DNA of 40,173 nucleotides from the NCBI GenBank assembly GCA_046758865.1, contig JBHIBD010000011.1, positions 1-40,173 of the forward strand, written 5' to 3'. This document shows positions 1-7,175 of the stretch, piece by piece. The notes below the pieces were generated by a model that saw only the letters and a list, made by a program, of their open reading frames with translations, was not told where the DNA came from and made no database searches. Within the stretch, counting starts at the first letter, position 1. Each line of letters starts with the position of its first letter. A program made the position numbers and the translations under genes. The DNA is from JBHIBD01 sp046758865 (lineage in GTDB: Bacteria; Planctomycetota; Brocadiia; Brocadiales; Bathyanammoxibiaceae).

Positions 1-307
1 CATCAGCTATGGAGAAGAAGAGAAAGAAAAGGGCCGCCCGAATGGAATAACTGCTAATGAGATTAAAGTAGAAGAATTAAAGGCGTTTACCAGGGCCTTT
101 ATTAACGTCCAATCAGCCCTTGAGGAAATTACAGGAGAAAGTGGAGAGCAAACCTATAAAAGGACAACTTCTATTGTCAAGCATGAGGGCTTAACTGTCA
201 AACGATATACCCAATTGGCTCAACTCATGAATGAAGATGCTGATTTTAAGAAGGCTGTAGAGGAGATGATACAGACAATAGAGAAAGAGGAAAAAAAGCA
301 GAAATAA
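1..307 (+). CDS. DUF4168-like protein, 3' end only
   Basis: An open frame enters from the left edge (frame starting at base 2) and ends at TAA 305-307, giving about 101 residues. It is charged and helical. The C-terminal part (GLTVKRYTQLAQLMNEDADF, then KKAVEEM) matches the pattern of DUF4168, a small domain of exported bacterial proteins: an aromatic-containing helix, a 'GL(S/T)...Y..(I/L)AQ' turn, then 'D..(F/L)...V'. The upstream part, LKAFTRAFINVQSALEEI, fits the first helix of the same domain. The start and any signal peptide lie outside the window. Function is unknown; the family call rests on motif memory only. Confidence 0.55.
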   Translation, partial: ISYGEEEKEKGRPNGITANEIKVEELKAFTRAFINVQSALEEITGESGEQTYKRTTSIVKHEGLTVKRYTQLAQLMNEDADFKKAVEEMIQTIEKEEKKQK

Positions 308-360
308 TACAAAGAGCTCAACAGAAGGTTATTGTCTCAAAAGGTACTCTTTTCCAGACA

Positions 361-516
361 CTAATTACCCCCTTGTAAGCTGTTGTGTGGTAAGGGCCGA
401 TGGTTGCCACTGCGATAGACGGTAGCCCTGGAGACGCCAAGGGCCTGTACGATTTCTCCCATGTTAAGCCCTTCCCCTCTCAGTCTGGCAAATTCCACAG
501 GGTCTAACCTCTTATC
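361..516 (-). pseudogene. Remnant of a serine recombinase C-terminal helix-turn-helix
   Basis: Reading the minus strand from 516 to the TAG at 361-363 gives 51 residues including FARLRGEGLNMGEIVQALGV followed by SRATVYR. This is the pattern of the resolvase/invertase C-terminal helix-turn-helix (HTH_7: 'L..EG.s..eIA..lGVSr.TvYR'). An in-frame TAA lies immediately upstream (517-519) and there is no start codon or catalytic domain, so only the DNA-binding tail survives. It overlaps the 3' end of the neighbouring membrane-protein gene by 13 bases. It is most simply the scar of a former mobile element; a very small HTH protein with an unusual start cannot be excluded. Confidence 0.5.
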
Positions 517-2825
517 TTAATAACCAGTGCAATGAGTAGCGCCAGGCTTGCCCCATTAAGTGCAGCAATGATGGTACATGTGCCAGCTATCCCCAGGATT
601 GGCACGAGTACTATGCCGGTAAGTATTGCCCCCAAAAATGCCCCCACATGGTCAGCGCTATTTACCATCCCTGCCGTGCGCCCAGAATCCACCTCTTCCT
701 CCAGGTATATGCGGCTCGCTATCGGAAACTCAAGCCCTGTAATAATGCCGGGAATCACTATCAATAGCATGAAAAAGGCCTCGGAGCCAGCGTATTGAAA
801 TGGGAACCATTTGAGGAACAGAATAATGGCCAGGGAGTAAGCCACCACCCCACCCACCATGTACGTGAGTATCTTAAGCCAGTCCCTATCTTTTTTCAGT
901 ATAACTGCATTGCTTACATAGCCACCGACAGCAAGACCTAACATGAACAGGGCCACAATAAGACCTATCATCTCGTAGACATAGCCATAAATGTTCTGAA
1001 AGGCAAATATCAGGATAATTTCAAGGGCTATGCCGGCAAACCCCGTGGTAGCAATTGCGAACAGGCTGTTAAACCTCTTCTCCCTCGCAATATTACGAAG
1101 GGCAAAGTTTGCTGTAATGAGTCTTACTACCAGAAATAGCCCTATAGCAGCCAAGAAGAACCATAGTTTTAGCTTACTTAGGGACCTTAAGAGGCCCTGG
1201 AGTTGTCCCCCAGCAAACTGGTCCCACAGAAGCAGGTTGTAGAAATAGGTAACGGGCTTTGAGTCGGTGTTTATGAGTAGGTCACGTCTACTCTTTAAAT
1301 GTTCCGCCATAAAGCGGACCTGCCAGGGTTCTAGGTAGGGAAGAAAGTGATACTGCGAGAAGGCATTTGTCTCAATATTGCGTTCTTTGTATCTGGAGAT
1401 TAGCGTATCCAAATCGGTAGTTATGATATTCGGCTCTGAGCACGCAAAATAATAATTTGTCTGACCAGGCGTTACAATTACGTGCGCAAAGGTCTCTTGA
1501 AGGGTTCTATATACGGAGCCTGTGTAACTCCCAACAACCTCACCTATGTATACAACGGCGGAACTTATTGAGGTAACGAGTATGCCGTCATGCTCAAGCA
1601 GACGTTTTACTTCCCGAAAGAATTCCAGTGTGTAGAAACGGTTCAGGGCGGCGGTTGAAGGGTCGGGGACATTGATGAACACAATGTCGTATTTGTATTT
1701 ACCCCGGGCTTTCTTTACAAAATAACGCCCGTCCACGGGGAATATCTTCACCCTCTCATCGGCAAGTGCGGTCCTGTCCTCATCAGAAAGATACCTTTCC
1801 GTAACCTCCAGGAGTTTTGGGTCAAGCTCTATATAATGGAGTTCCTCAAGGGGATATTTCAGCATCTCCCCCACCAAACCGCCGATACCCCCACCAATAA
1901 GGAGTACACGCCTGGGAGATGGATGTTCGGAGATGACCAGGTGGGCCACAGGCCCATATTCGTACAGATTTGGAAAGGCAAATGCATACTGCCCGTTACT
2001 GTACACACTGTACTGGTCCTGTTCTTTACCAACTACTATATTTTGGTACTTGGAATCCACTGACTCAATTAACCTTATGCTCGGACTAAACGACTGCCAC
2101 CTTTTCTCAACGAAGAATGACTCTACCTGTTTGATGCCACCAGAAAATATGAGCCACAGCGAGACAATCAGGAGTGAAGCAGATACCCCTAAGAGGACCT
2201 TTCTAGAAGATGCCTTCCAGATAAGGAGTGTAAGCACAAGTAGGTTTATAAGGACTAAAGAGGTGAGCATTGCCATAGTCTCATATGAGAAACTCTTAGG
2301 GGCCAGCACAAAGGTAAACATGGCCCCTCCTATAAGGCTTCCTATGGATTCGAGTATATAAACCGCGCCTATATCTGTAGCGCCGCCACGGGTGAACCCA
2401 TGAAAGACAGACACGGAGAATGGAAAGATAAACCCTACAATAAAGCTGAATGGCATGATGATGAAGGGCGAGGACCACAAAAGGGACAGAATAGAGATAT
2501 GTTGCCCATAAGGGACATCAATTAAGTATCTAAGAAGCCTTATAGTAGACACCTGCATTGGCAAAACCAGACACAGTGCAAGTAGAAGAAACAGAAATAC
2601 CACAAGCCGGTTCTTGACCCTCCTTATCAGTCTGCCACCGACTCCTGCGCCGACGGCAACACCCAGGAGCCAGGCAGCAAAGATTACACCAAGACAGAGC
2701 TCGTTGCCGTAAAATACCACCAGTAGCTCCCTCACCAGCAGCACTTGCGCAATGGTGGCATGGGCGCCTATGAGGATTACGGCCGCAATTAACGAATATC
2801 GGGTCTTTTCGTTTGACAAGGACAT
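504..2825 (-). CDS. Membrane-embedded spermidine-synthase-like protein
   Basis: 773 residues. About seven hydrophobic segments (residues 10-228) are followed by a soluble Rossmann-type domain (about 255-470) and roughly six more membrane segments (about 555-770). The soluble domain has the nucleotide-binding glycine loop LLIGGGIGGLVGE (308-320), the acidic strand end YIELDP (331-336) and the polyamine-synthase-type stretch VPDPSTAALNRFYT (386-399). This matches the fused transporter/spermidine synthase family found in many environmental bacteria. In true spermidine synthases the corresponding motif is usually D-S-S/T-D-P, whereas here it reads N-V-P-D-P, so the first Asp, the catalytic one, seems replaced. 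Aminopropyl transfer is therefore uncertain. Upstream sequence gives only a weak AAAGAT ribosome-binding site. It stands alone, with no polyamine genes nearby. Confidence 0.75.
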   Translation of the reverse strand: MSLSNEKTRYSLIAAVILIGAHATIAQVLLVRELLVVFYGNELCLGVIFAAWLLGVAVGAGVGGRLIRRVKNRLVVFLFLLLALCLVLPMQVSTIRLLRYLIDVPYGQHISILSLLWSSPFIIMPFSFIVGFIFPFSVSVFHGFTRGGATDIGAVYILESIGSLIGGAMFTFVLAPKSFSYETMAMLTSLVLINLLVLTLLIWKASSRKVLLGVSASLLIVSLWLIFSGGIKQVESFFVEKRWQSFSPSIRLIESVDSKYQNIVVGKEQDQYSVYSNGQYAFAFPNLYEYGPVAHLVISEHPSPRRVLLIGGGIGGLVGEMLKYPLEELHYIELDPKLLEVTERYLSDEDRTALADERVKIFPVDGRYFVKKARGKYKYDIVFINVPDPSTAALNRFYTLEFFREVKRLLEHDGILVTSISSAVVYIGEVVGSYTGSVYRTLQETFAHVIVTPGQTNYYFACSEPNIITTDLDTLISRYKERNIETNAFSQYHFLPYLEPWQVRFMAEHLKSRRDLLINTDSKPVTYFYNLLLWDQFAGGQLQGLLRSLSKLKLWFFLAAIGLFLVVRLITANFALRNIAREKRFNSLFAIATTGFAGIALEIILIFAFQNIYGYVYEMIGLIVALFMLGLAVGGYVSNAVILKKDRDWLKILTYMVGGVVAYSLAIILFLKWFPFQYAGSEAFFMLLIVIPGIITGLEFPIASRIYLEEEVDSGRTAGMVNSADHVGAFLGAILTGIVLVPILGIAGTCTIIAALNGASLALLIALVIKIRG

Positions 2826-2889
2826 TGTATCTTTATTTCAGGCAACTTCTCCTTTGCCTTGGAGGAAAAGAACTCGTCCAATAAGGGGA

Positions 2890-3121
2890 AGACTTTGCAA
2901 AAGTCGTCTCAATATCATGTGTCATTCTGAGCGGAGAATGTCATTGCGAGTCCACCTGAGGCGGACGAAGCAATCTCATGCCCATGAGACAACTTGTACG
3001 CCTGAAATACGAGATTGCTCCACGTCCGCTCACAATGACCACTTTGGCCAGGATTATTTCCGCCTCAGGCGAGATTTCACTCCCTCAGAACACCAATTAT
3101 GCAGGGTTTTTCAGAGGTCTC
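2890..3121. repeat. MITE-like composite repeat, copy 1 (about 232 bp)
   Basis: The ends are AGACTTTGCAAAAG (2890-2903) and TTTTTCAGAGGTCT (3108-3121), whose reverse complement is AGACCTCTGAAAAA. They are imperfect terminal inverted repeats. Inside is a second inverted repeat: GTCATTGCGAG (2940-2950) and AAGCAATCTC against GAGATTGCT and CACAATGAC near 3045. A short GC-rich insert (TCCACCTGAGGCGGA) interrupts the left inner arm. The same plan is found at 39910-40131. No open frame inside looks like a transposase, so this would be a non-autonomous element. Together with its flanks it accounts for the gap 2826-3235; I see no gene there. Confidence 0.55.
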
Positions 3122-3235
3122 AAGGGATATTTGGTGAGTGTTACCCGGGTGGGAACCTGCCTCTCGTGGTTCAGGCATGGTCATTGCACGCATTTTATGA
3201 GGCATGCAACTTCAGGGATGAAAATGTACCGGACA

Positions 3236-3412
3236 CTACCGCTGCTCCAAGGGCCGTCTTGGCCCCGGTTCTTCCTGCGGAGCTGCTCTAGTAGAAGGCC
3301 ACTCCATGACACCCTTTCTAAAGTCGGTGCCTCTCTCCTCTTCGGGCCCCTGAACACAGCCTCCAGCGGCCAGCACCAGGAACAAGCCCAATATCATCAC
3401 CATTTTGTACAT
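3236..3412 (-). CDS. Small putative lipoprotein (58 residues)
   Basis: ATG at 3412-3410 reads MYKMVMILGLFLVLAAGGCV, a short N-region with a lysine, a hydrophobic core and a lipobox-like A-G-G-C with Cys19. The mature part of about 40 residues is charged and proline/arginine-rich (QGPEEERGTDFRKG, then EEPGPRRPLEQR) and ends at TAG 3236-3238. The ribosome-binding site is weak (GGGCTG). It is divergent from the kinase operon at 3585. I do not recognise a family; the export signal is the only functional clue. Its small size means routine gene calling may miss it. Confidence 0.5.
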   Translation of the reverse strand: MYKMVMILGLFLVLAAGGCVQGPEEERGTDFRKGVMEWPSTRAAPQEEPGPRRPLEQR

Positions 3413-3476
3413 TTTCAGCCCGCAAAGATAAAAATATCACATCTCCTACCCAAGTCAAATGAAATCTATTTGTATC

Positions 3477-3505
3477 TTGAATTTGTGAACCCCAGGGCTT
3501 ATCTT
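3477..3505 (+). promoter_or_regulatory. Candidate sigma70-type promoter for the Clp1/radical SAM/THEP1 operon
   Basis: TTGAAT at 3477-3482 and TATCTT at 3500-3505 are separated by 17 bases, about 80 bases before the TTG start at 3585. The spacing is ideal and the hexamers are each one or two bases off consensus. This is a by-eye call. Confidence 0.3.
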
Positions 3506-3584
3506 AGACCGTAAACAGTATCTTCGCGTTGATCCCAAAAAGCACGGACACGGGGCACGAACAACTACATATAAGGATAAACTG

Positions 3585-4490
3585 TTGCCACCGATAAAGA
3601 TACCACCATACTGGAAGGAACTGGCAGAGGATATCCATGATGCAAAGGGCGTGGTAATGGTCGTGGGTGCCTCTAACACAGGCAAAACCACCCTGGCCTA
3701 TTACCTTGCCAAAGAGCTCCATAAGAGACGTAAGAGGGCCTCTATTGTCTCTGCCGACATGGGTCAGTGTGCATTTGGGCCACCAGCCACCATAAGCATG
3801 GCCATACTGGAATCAGTCCCAAAATCCTTGAAAGACATCCCCACACACTCCATGTACTTCATAGGTTCAACCTCACCTATTGGTCACCTCCTGCAAACGG
3901 TGGTTGGTGTGAAGAAACTGGTGGATAAGTCGTTGCAGGAGGGTGCAGAGGTGGTAGTAGTCGATACCACTGGGCTTGTGTCGGGCGGGGCCGCCTGGGA
4001 GCTCAAATTTCATAAGATTGAACTTACTGACGCAAGGTGTATTGTGGCACTCGAGAGAGCGCGAGAACTAGAGGACATCCTCCTCCCGCATGAACGCAGG
4101 GCTGGCCGCAAGCTATACCGCCTTCCAGTATTTGAGCAAACAAAGGCCCGGTCGTATGAGCAACGGCGCGAGTATCGCCGGCAGAGATTTGAGGAATATT
4201 TCAGGGACGCAAAAAATAAGTCACTATCTCTCAGAAACATACGCCTTGTCAACCCTCACGACAAGACAATACAAAAAGGCGAAAGTGATGCCTTTAAGAG
4301 GCTGCTGGTGGGCCTTAACGATGATGGAAATTTCTCTATAGCCCTTGGTGTCATTGGGAATATAGACTTAAAGAAGGGTAGAATCCGGTTGCTAACACCA
4401 CTAGAAGCGTCAAGAGACGTTAGACTGATAAGGCTCGGTTCTGTTAAAATAGAGGAGAACTGGAGTGATAGCCGTATGAGGTTTGTGTAG
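3585..4490 (+). CDS. Clp1/Grc3-type P-loop kinase (putative polynucleotide 5'-hydroxyl kinase)
   Basis: 301 residues starting at TTG 3585, chosen because AAGGA lies about 8 bases upstream and the protein aligns from its first helix. Walker A is GASNTGKTT (residues 28-36). It is followed by the Clp1-type SADMGQ (56-61), in which Asp and Gly-Gln replace the usual D-x-D-x-G-Q, and by Walker B VVVVDTTGLV (123-132). The order matches the CLP1_P domain of eukaryotic Clp1, Nol9/Grc3 and archaeal/bacterial relatives that phosphorylate RNA or DNA 5'-hydroxyl ends. The C-terminal part (about 210-301) looks like a small beta-rich domain. Its stop codon TAG (4488-4490) ends at the first G of the Shine-Dalgarno of the next gene, so the genes are tightly coupled. 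The substrate is unknown; the family call is fairly firm. Confidence 0.72.
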   Translation: MPPIKIPPYWKELAEDIHDAKGVVMVVGASNTGKTTLAYYLAKELHKRRKRASIVSADMGQCAFGPPATISMAILESVPKSLKDIPTHSMYFIGSTSPIGHLLQTVVGVKKLVDKSLQEGAEVVVVDTTGLVSGGAAWELKFHKIELTDARCIVALERARELEDILLPHERRAGRKLYRLPVFEQTKARSYEQRREYRRQRFEEYFRDAKNKSLSLRNIRLVNPHDKTIQKGESDAFKRLLVGLNDDGNFSIALGVIGNIDLKKGRIRLLTPLEASRDVRLIRLGSVKIEENWSDSRMRFV

Positions 4491-4503
4491 GAGGAAGTAT
4501 CGG

Positions 4504-5604
4504 GTGCACTGTGGTTGTTGCGGCAATGAAGATGTATTGGTGTCCGAGACTATAGGTATCTGTGTAGATTGCATCAGGAACAGGTTTCAAGAGGTTTTTA
4601 CCCACATACAGGAAGTACACAGGAGGAGCAGGGAGTACTTCGGACTACCTGGCGAGGTACCACGTGTGCCAGGAGGTGTCCGGTGCAAGATATGTGTTAA
4701 CGAGTGCCAAATCCCCGACGGCGGCAGGGGATACTGTGGAGTGCGTGAGAACAAGGCGGGGAGGTTAGTGGGAGGCACCGCCAGGGAGGGATATCTGTCC
4801 TGGTACCATGACACCCTCCCTACCAACTGCGTAGCCGATTGGGTCTGTCCGGGTGGAACTGGCACAGGCTACCCAACGTATTGTTACACCAAAGGTCCCG
4901 AATACGGATATAAGAACCTGGCGGCATTTTACCATGCCTGTAGCTTCAACTGTCTATTTTGCCAGAACTGGCACTATAGGGAACGTGCCGTGAGGGACGG
5001 GGGCATCAGTGCCTCAAGGCTTGCTGATGCTGTAGACGAGCAGACCACCTGCATATGCTATTTTGGGGGCGATCCTACCCCCCAGTTACCCCATGCAATA
5101 ACGGCATCAAGGCTGGCGCTCGAGAAAAAGAAGGGCGCCATACTTCGTATATGCTGGGAGACAAACGGTACAATGCACCCCTCCTACGCCAAAGATATGG
5201 CGAGGCTGTCTATGGAGTCTGGAGGGTGCATCAAATTTGACCTGAAGGCATGGAGCGAAGAGCTAAATCTTGCCCTATGCGGGGTCACAAACAAAAGGAC
5301 TCTAGAAAATTTCAGGCTTCTTGCGGAAAGGATAGAAGAGAGGCCGGAGCCGCCGCTACTGGTGGCAAGCACCCTGTTAATACCCGGTTACGTGGATGAA
5401 CAAGAGCTGGCTAACATAGCTAGTTTTATCGCCTCCTTGAACCCCAGGATTCCCTACGCCCTACTGGCATTTCACCCCCAGTTCTACATGGCAGACCTGC
5501 CGACCACCTCCAAGGAACATGCCCTGAGGTGCAAAGAGGTTGCTGAGGCGCAGGGTCTGTCGCGGGTCAGATTGGGCAATGTACACCTTCTTTGCGACAG
5601 TTAA
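4504..5604 (+). CDS. PflA/AmrS-like radical SAM protein with N-terminal zinc-ribbon-like cysteines
   Basis: The start is placed at GTG 4504 because a strong GGAGGAAG (4490-4497) sits 6 bases upstream; an in-frame TTG at 4483 would overlap the previous gene and has no such site. The protein then has 366 residues. It has an N-terminal C-x-C-C ... C-x2-C cluster, a second cysteine motif (CKICVNECQIPDGGRGYCGV) typical of COG1180-type AmmeMemoRadiSam enzymes, and the radical SAM cluster CSFNCLFC (C-x3-C-x2-C, residues about 146-153). Such enzymes cleave S-adenosylmethionine to make a 5'-deoxyadenosyl radical; this subgroup includes glycyl-radical activases and AmrS. The MEMO and AMMECR1 partners of the AmrS system are not next to it. 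The substrate cannot be told from sequence. Confidence 0.75.
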   Translation: MHCGCCGNEDVLVSETIGICVDCIRNRFQEVFTHIQEVHRRSREYFGLPGEVPRVPGGVRCKICVNECQIPDGGRGYCGVRENKAGRLVGGTAREGYLSWYHDTLPTNCVADWVCPGGTGTGYPTYCYTKGPEYGYKNLAAFYHACSFNCLFCQNWHYRERAVRDGGISASRLADAVDEQTTCICYFGGDPTPQLPHAITASRLALEKKKGAILRICWETNGTMHPSYAKDMARLSMESGGCIKFDLKAWSEELNLALCGVTNKRTLENFRLLAERIEERPEPPLLVASTLLIPGYVDEQELANIASFIASLNPRIPYALLAFHPQFYMADLPTTSKEHALRCKEVAEAQGLSRVRLGNVHLLCDS

Positions 5605-5621
5605 TACATCATAGACATTGC

Positions 5622-6170
5622 ATGATGGCTAAGAACATATTGATAACCGGCAGGCCGGGTGTGGGGAAGACCACTGCGGTCAAAAAGATACTATCCGCCC
5701 TGGACCTTAAACCGGGCGGTTTTTACACTGAGGAAATAAGAGCGGGCAGGGAACGGAAGGGATTTATGATAAAGACCTTTGCAGGGAAGAGTGGCACTCT
5801 CGCACATATAGATAATAAGGGTGGCCCAAGGGTAGGGAAATACGGCGTGGACATAGAATCTTTCGAATCTACAGTCATACCTGAGTTAGAAGATGCCATC
5901 AGTAATAGAAAGCTCGTTGTTATAGACGAAATAGGTAAGATGGAACTATTTTCCCTCAGATTTAAAGACTTAGTATTGCAGGCGCTGGACGGGCCTGCAC
6001 CTATCTTGGGAGTTATTAAGGAATCAGGCAATGGATTCATAGGCAATATCAAACAGAGACAGGATGTTAGGCTCTTCAAAATTACCCTGGTGAACAGAGA
6101 GTCTATAATATCAGACATACTAAAATCCCTGGATGGGCTTTTACCCGGGGTTTGTTATAAGCGCTCCTAA
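5622..6170 (+). CDS. THEP1-family nucleoside-triphosphatase
   Basis: About 182 residues. The start is put at ATG 5622 (ATG ATG GCT, with 5625 equally possible) because upstream codons form a non-conserved tail and the first beta strand NILITG follows directly. Walker A is GRPGVGKTT. The strand VVIDEIGKMELFS carries the DEIG-x-MEL signature characteristic of THEP1 NTPases. The C-terminal region KESGNGFIGNIKQRQDV also fits. THEP1 proteins hydrolyse NTPs in vitro and have been linked to nucleotide or RNA metabolism; their role is unsettled. It is the third gene of the Clp1/radical SAM operon, 17 bases after it. Its stop overlaps the stop of the convergent gene (CTAA, 6167-6170), leaving no room for a terminator. 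Confidence 0.82.
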   Translation: MMAKNILITGRPGVGKTTAVKKILSALDLKPGGFYTEEIRAGRERKGFMIKTFAGKSGTLAHIDNKGGPRVGKYGVDIESFESTVIPELEDAISNRKLVVIDEIGKMELFSLRFKDLVLQALDGPAPILGVIKESGNGFIGNIKQRQDVRLFKITLVNRESIISDILKSLDGLLPGVCYKRS

Positions 6171-6982
6171 GGTCGCGCCGTTTTGAGGAGTTTTGCAGTG
6201 GGTATCTGGGCCTTAAAGCCCAGGGCCTCAACTATTTGCTCAGCCAGTATGCTTGAGACGGTGTCCAGCTCCTCCTTGAGTAGCTTGGCGTCTTCTACCT
6301 CATACTTCTCGTAATCGAAACCAAACTTCTTCTCCTGTGGTATTGCTTGTCCTAACTTTGTCTGCCATAGTACTTTTTTGTCTCTCGCCCTGCTTACAAC
6401 CACCTTTGTTACAAGCAGGGTATGCGGTTTGGCAAATACACCGGGGTCTTTTATACCACAAGAAAGGACGTACAACTCCACTATTGTGTCTGCCCCCAAC
6501 TGCTTCGCGATTGTTTGGTAGTCCTCTAGTGCCTTATCCTGTTTGTCCTGTAACTTGTACACTGTAATGTTGTCTTCCACCACCTCAGGCGGTATGACAT
6601 AAAAGGGTGCCTGCCGCTTAAGCTTAGTGAAAAGGTTGTCCCTCAGCATGCGGCCGACATGCATGTCAAAGGTTAGCTCATTAAATATCCTACTATCCTC
6701 CTTTCTTGCGTCAATCATTGCTGCCTGAAGCATTAGTTGGGGGAGGATGGCCGGCCCCCCAAAAATCATTAGAAGAAGCTGGTCGTCAGCCATAGCGTCT
6801 ACAAAGATATCTGGCCTTGAGACGGGCGTCAGTATTGCTACAGCCCTTATGTTTTTCATCTCTCCCCTCTGCAGTGGTATCTCCACCACCTCCTCCCCTG
6901 CGCAGCCAACAATAAGACACAAAAGCAAAAGGAAAGGTATGAACTTGCCAGGGACTTCTGAAAAACCCTGTACAATTGTCAT
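6167..6982 (-). CDS. Putative lipoprotein, unrecognised family
   Basis: An open frame extends upstream to 7186, but bases 6983-7186 are intergenic repeat, so the start is placed at ATG 6982, giving 271 residues. Even this ATG lies in the edge of a repeat and has no clear Shine-Dalgarno. The N-terminus has KFIPFLLLLCLIVGC, a hydrophobic core ending in lipobox I-V-G-C. The mature part has conserved-looking blocks (IRAVAILTPVSRPDIF, YQTIAKQLGADTIVELYV, DKKVLWQTKL), a pattern seen in lipoproteins that bind or assemble in the outer membrane, but I cannot name a family. It lies downstream of the PDZ gene in the same direction, separated by about 190 bp of repeats, and may belong to the Bat operon transcript. 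Confidence 0.6.
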   Translation of the reverse strand: MTIVQGFSEVPGKFIPFLLLLCLIVGCAGEEVVEIPLQRGEMKNIRAVAILTPVSRPDIFVDAMADDQLLLMIFGGPAILPQLMLQAAMIDARKEDSRIFNELTFDMHVGRMLRDNLFTKLKRQAPFYVIPPEVVEDNITVYKLQDKQDKALEDYQTIAKQLGADTIVELYVLSCGIKDPGVFAKPHTLLVTKVVVSRARDKKVLWQTKLGQAIPQEKKFGFDYEKYEVEDAKLLKEELDTVSSILAEQIVEALGFKAQIPTAKLLKTARP

Positions 6983-6995
6983 TCTGAGGGAGCGC

Positions 6996-7023
6996 GTAGG
7001 GGCACGTTGCAACGTGCCCCTAC
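6996..7023. repeat. 28-bp perfect palindrome with GTAGGGGC arms (REP-like)
   Basis: Arms GTAGGGGC and GCCCCTAC enclose the core ACGTTGCAACGT; the whole 28 bases are self-complementary. A second 28-bp palindrome with the same arms but a different core occurs at 22824-22851. Confidence 0.75.
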
Positions 7024-7039
7024 GACAAGCGCACGTATT

Positions 7040-7063
7040 CGTGGCAGCAAGCTGCCACGCTAC
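7040..7063 (-). repeat. GTAG-footed REP-like hairpin
   Basis: A perfect 9-bp stem CGTGGCAGC / GCTGCCACG with an AA loop is followed on the plus strand by CTAC (GTAG at the 5' foot on the minus strand). Confidence 0.65.
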
Positions 7064-7097
7064 ACGCTCATAATGATACGTGGAGACTATTGGGGTT

Positions 7098-7121
7098 GTA
7101 GTGGCAAAGCTTGCTTTGCCA
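7098..7121 (+). repeat. GTAG-footed REP-like hairpin
   Basis: GTAG (7098-7101) is followed directly by a perfect 9-bp stem TGGCAAAGC / GCTTTGCCA with a TT loop. It is similar in design to 7040-7063 but has a different stem. Confidence 0.65.
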
Positions 7122-7127
7122 ACATGA

Positions 7128-7149
7128 GTCGAACAAGCTCGACCACTAC
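7128..7149 (-). repeat. GTAG-footed REP-like hairpin, weak stem
   Basis: On the minus strand GTAGTG is followed by GTCGA, a short loop and TCGAC. The stretch AGCTCGACCACTACAC is shared with 24975-24996. Confidence 0.5.
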
Positions 7150-7175
7150 ACTCGGAATGATAATTCTCTGAGTAC

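Larger units (their letters stand above)
6955..7172. repeat. Composite repeat block between two genes
   Basis: The left edge GGACTTCTGAAAAACCCTG (6953-6971) and AATTGTCATTCTGAG (6974-6988) match the copy near 29580. The right edge CTCGGAATGATAATT (about 7151-7165) is the inverted counterpart of the left inner arm. Between them lie four GTAG-footed hairpins (listed separately). The block fills the whole gap between the PDZ and lipoprotein genes and creates a spurious N-terminal extension of the latter. Confidence 0.6.

Noticed and set aside
2752..3514. Plus-strand frames of 178-179 codons in the gap after the membrane protein
   Set aside because: They run through the MITE-like repeat and across the small lipoprotein gene, with no protein-like composition or ribosome-binding site.
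4483..4503. TTG at 4483 as start of the radical SAM gene
   Set aside because: It overlaps the previous gene and lacks a ribosome-binding site; GTG 4504 has a strong one at ideal spacing.
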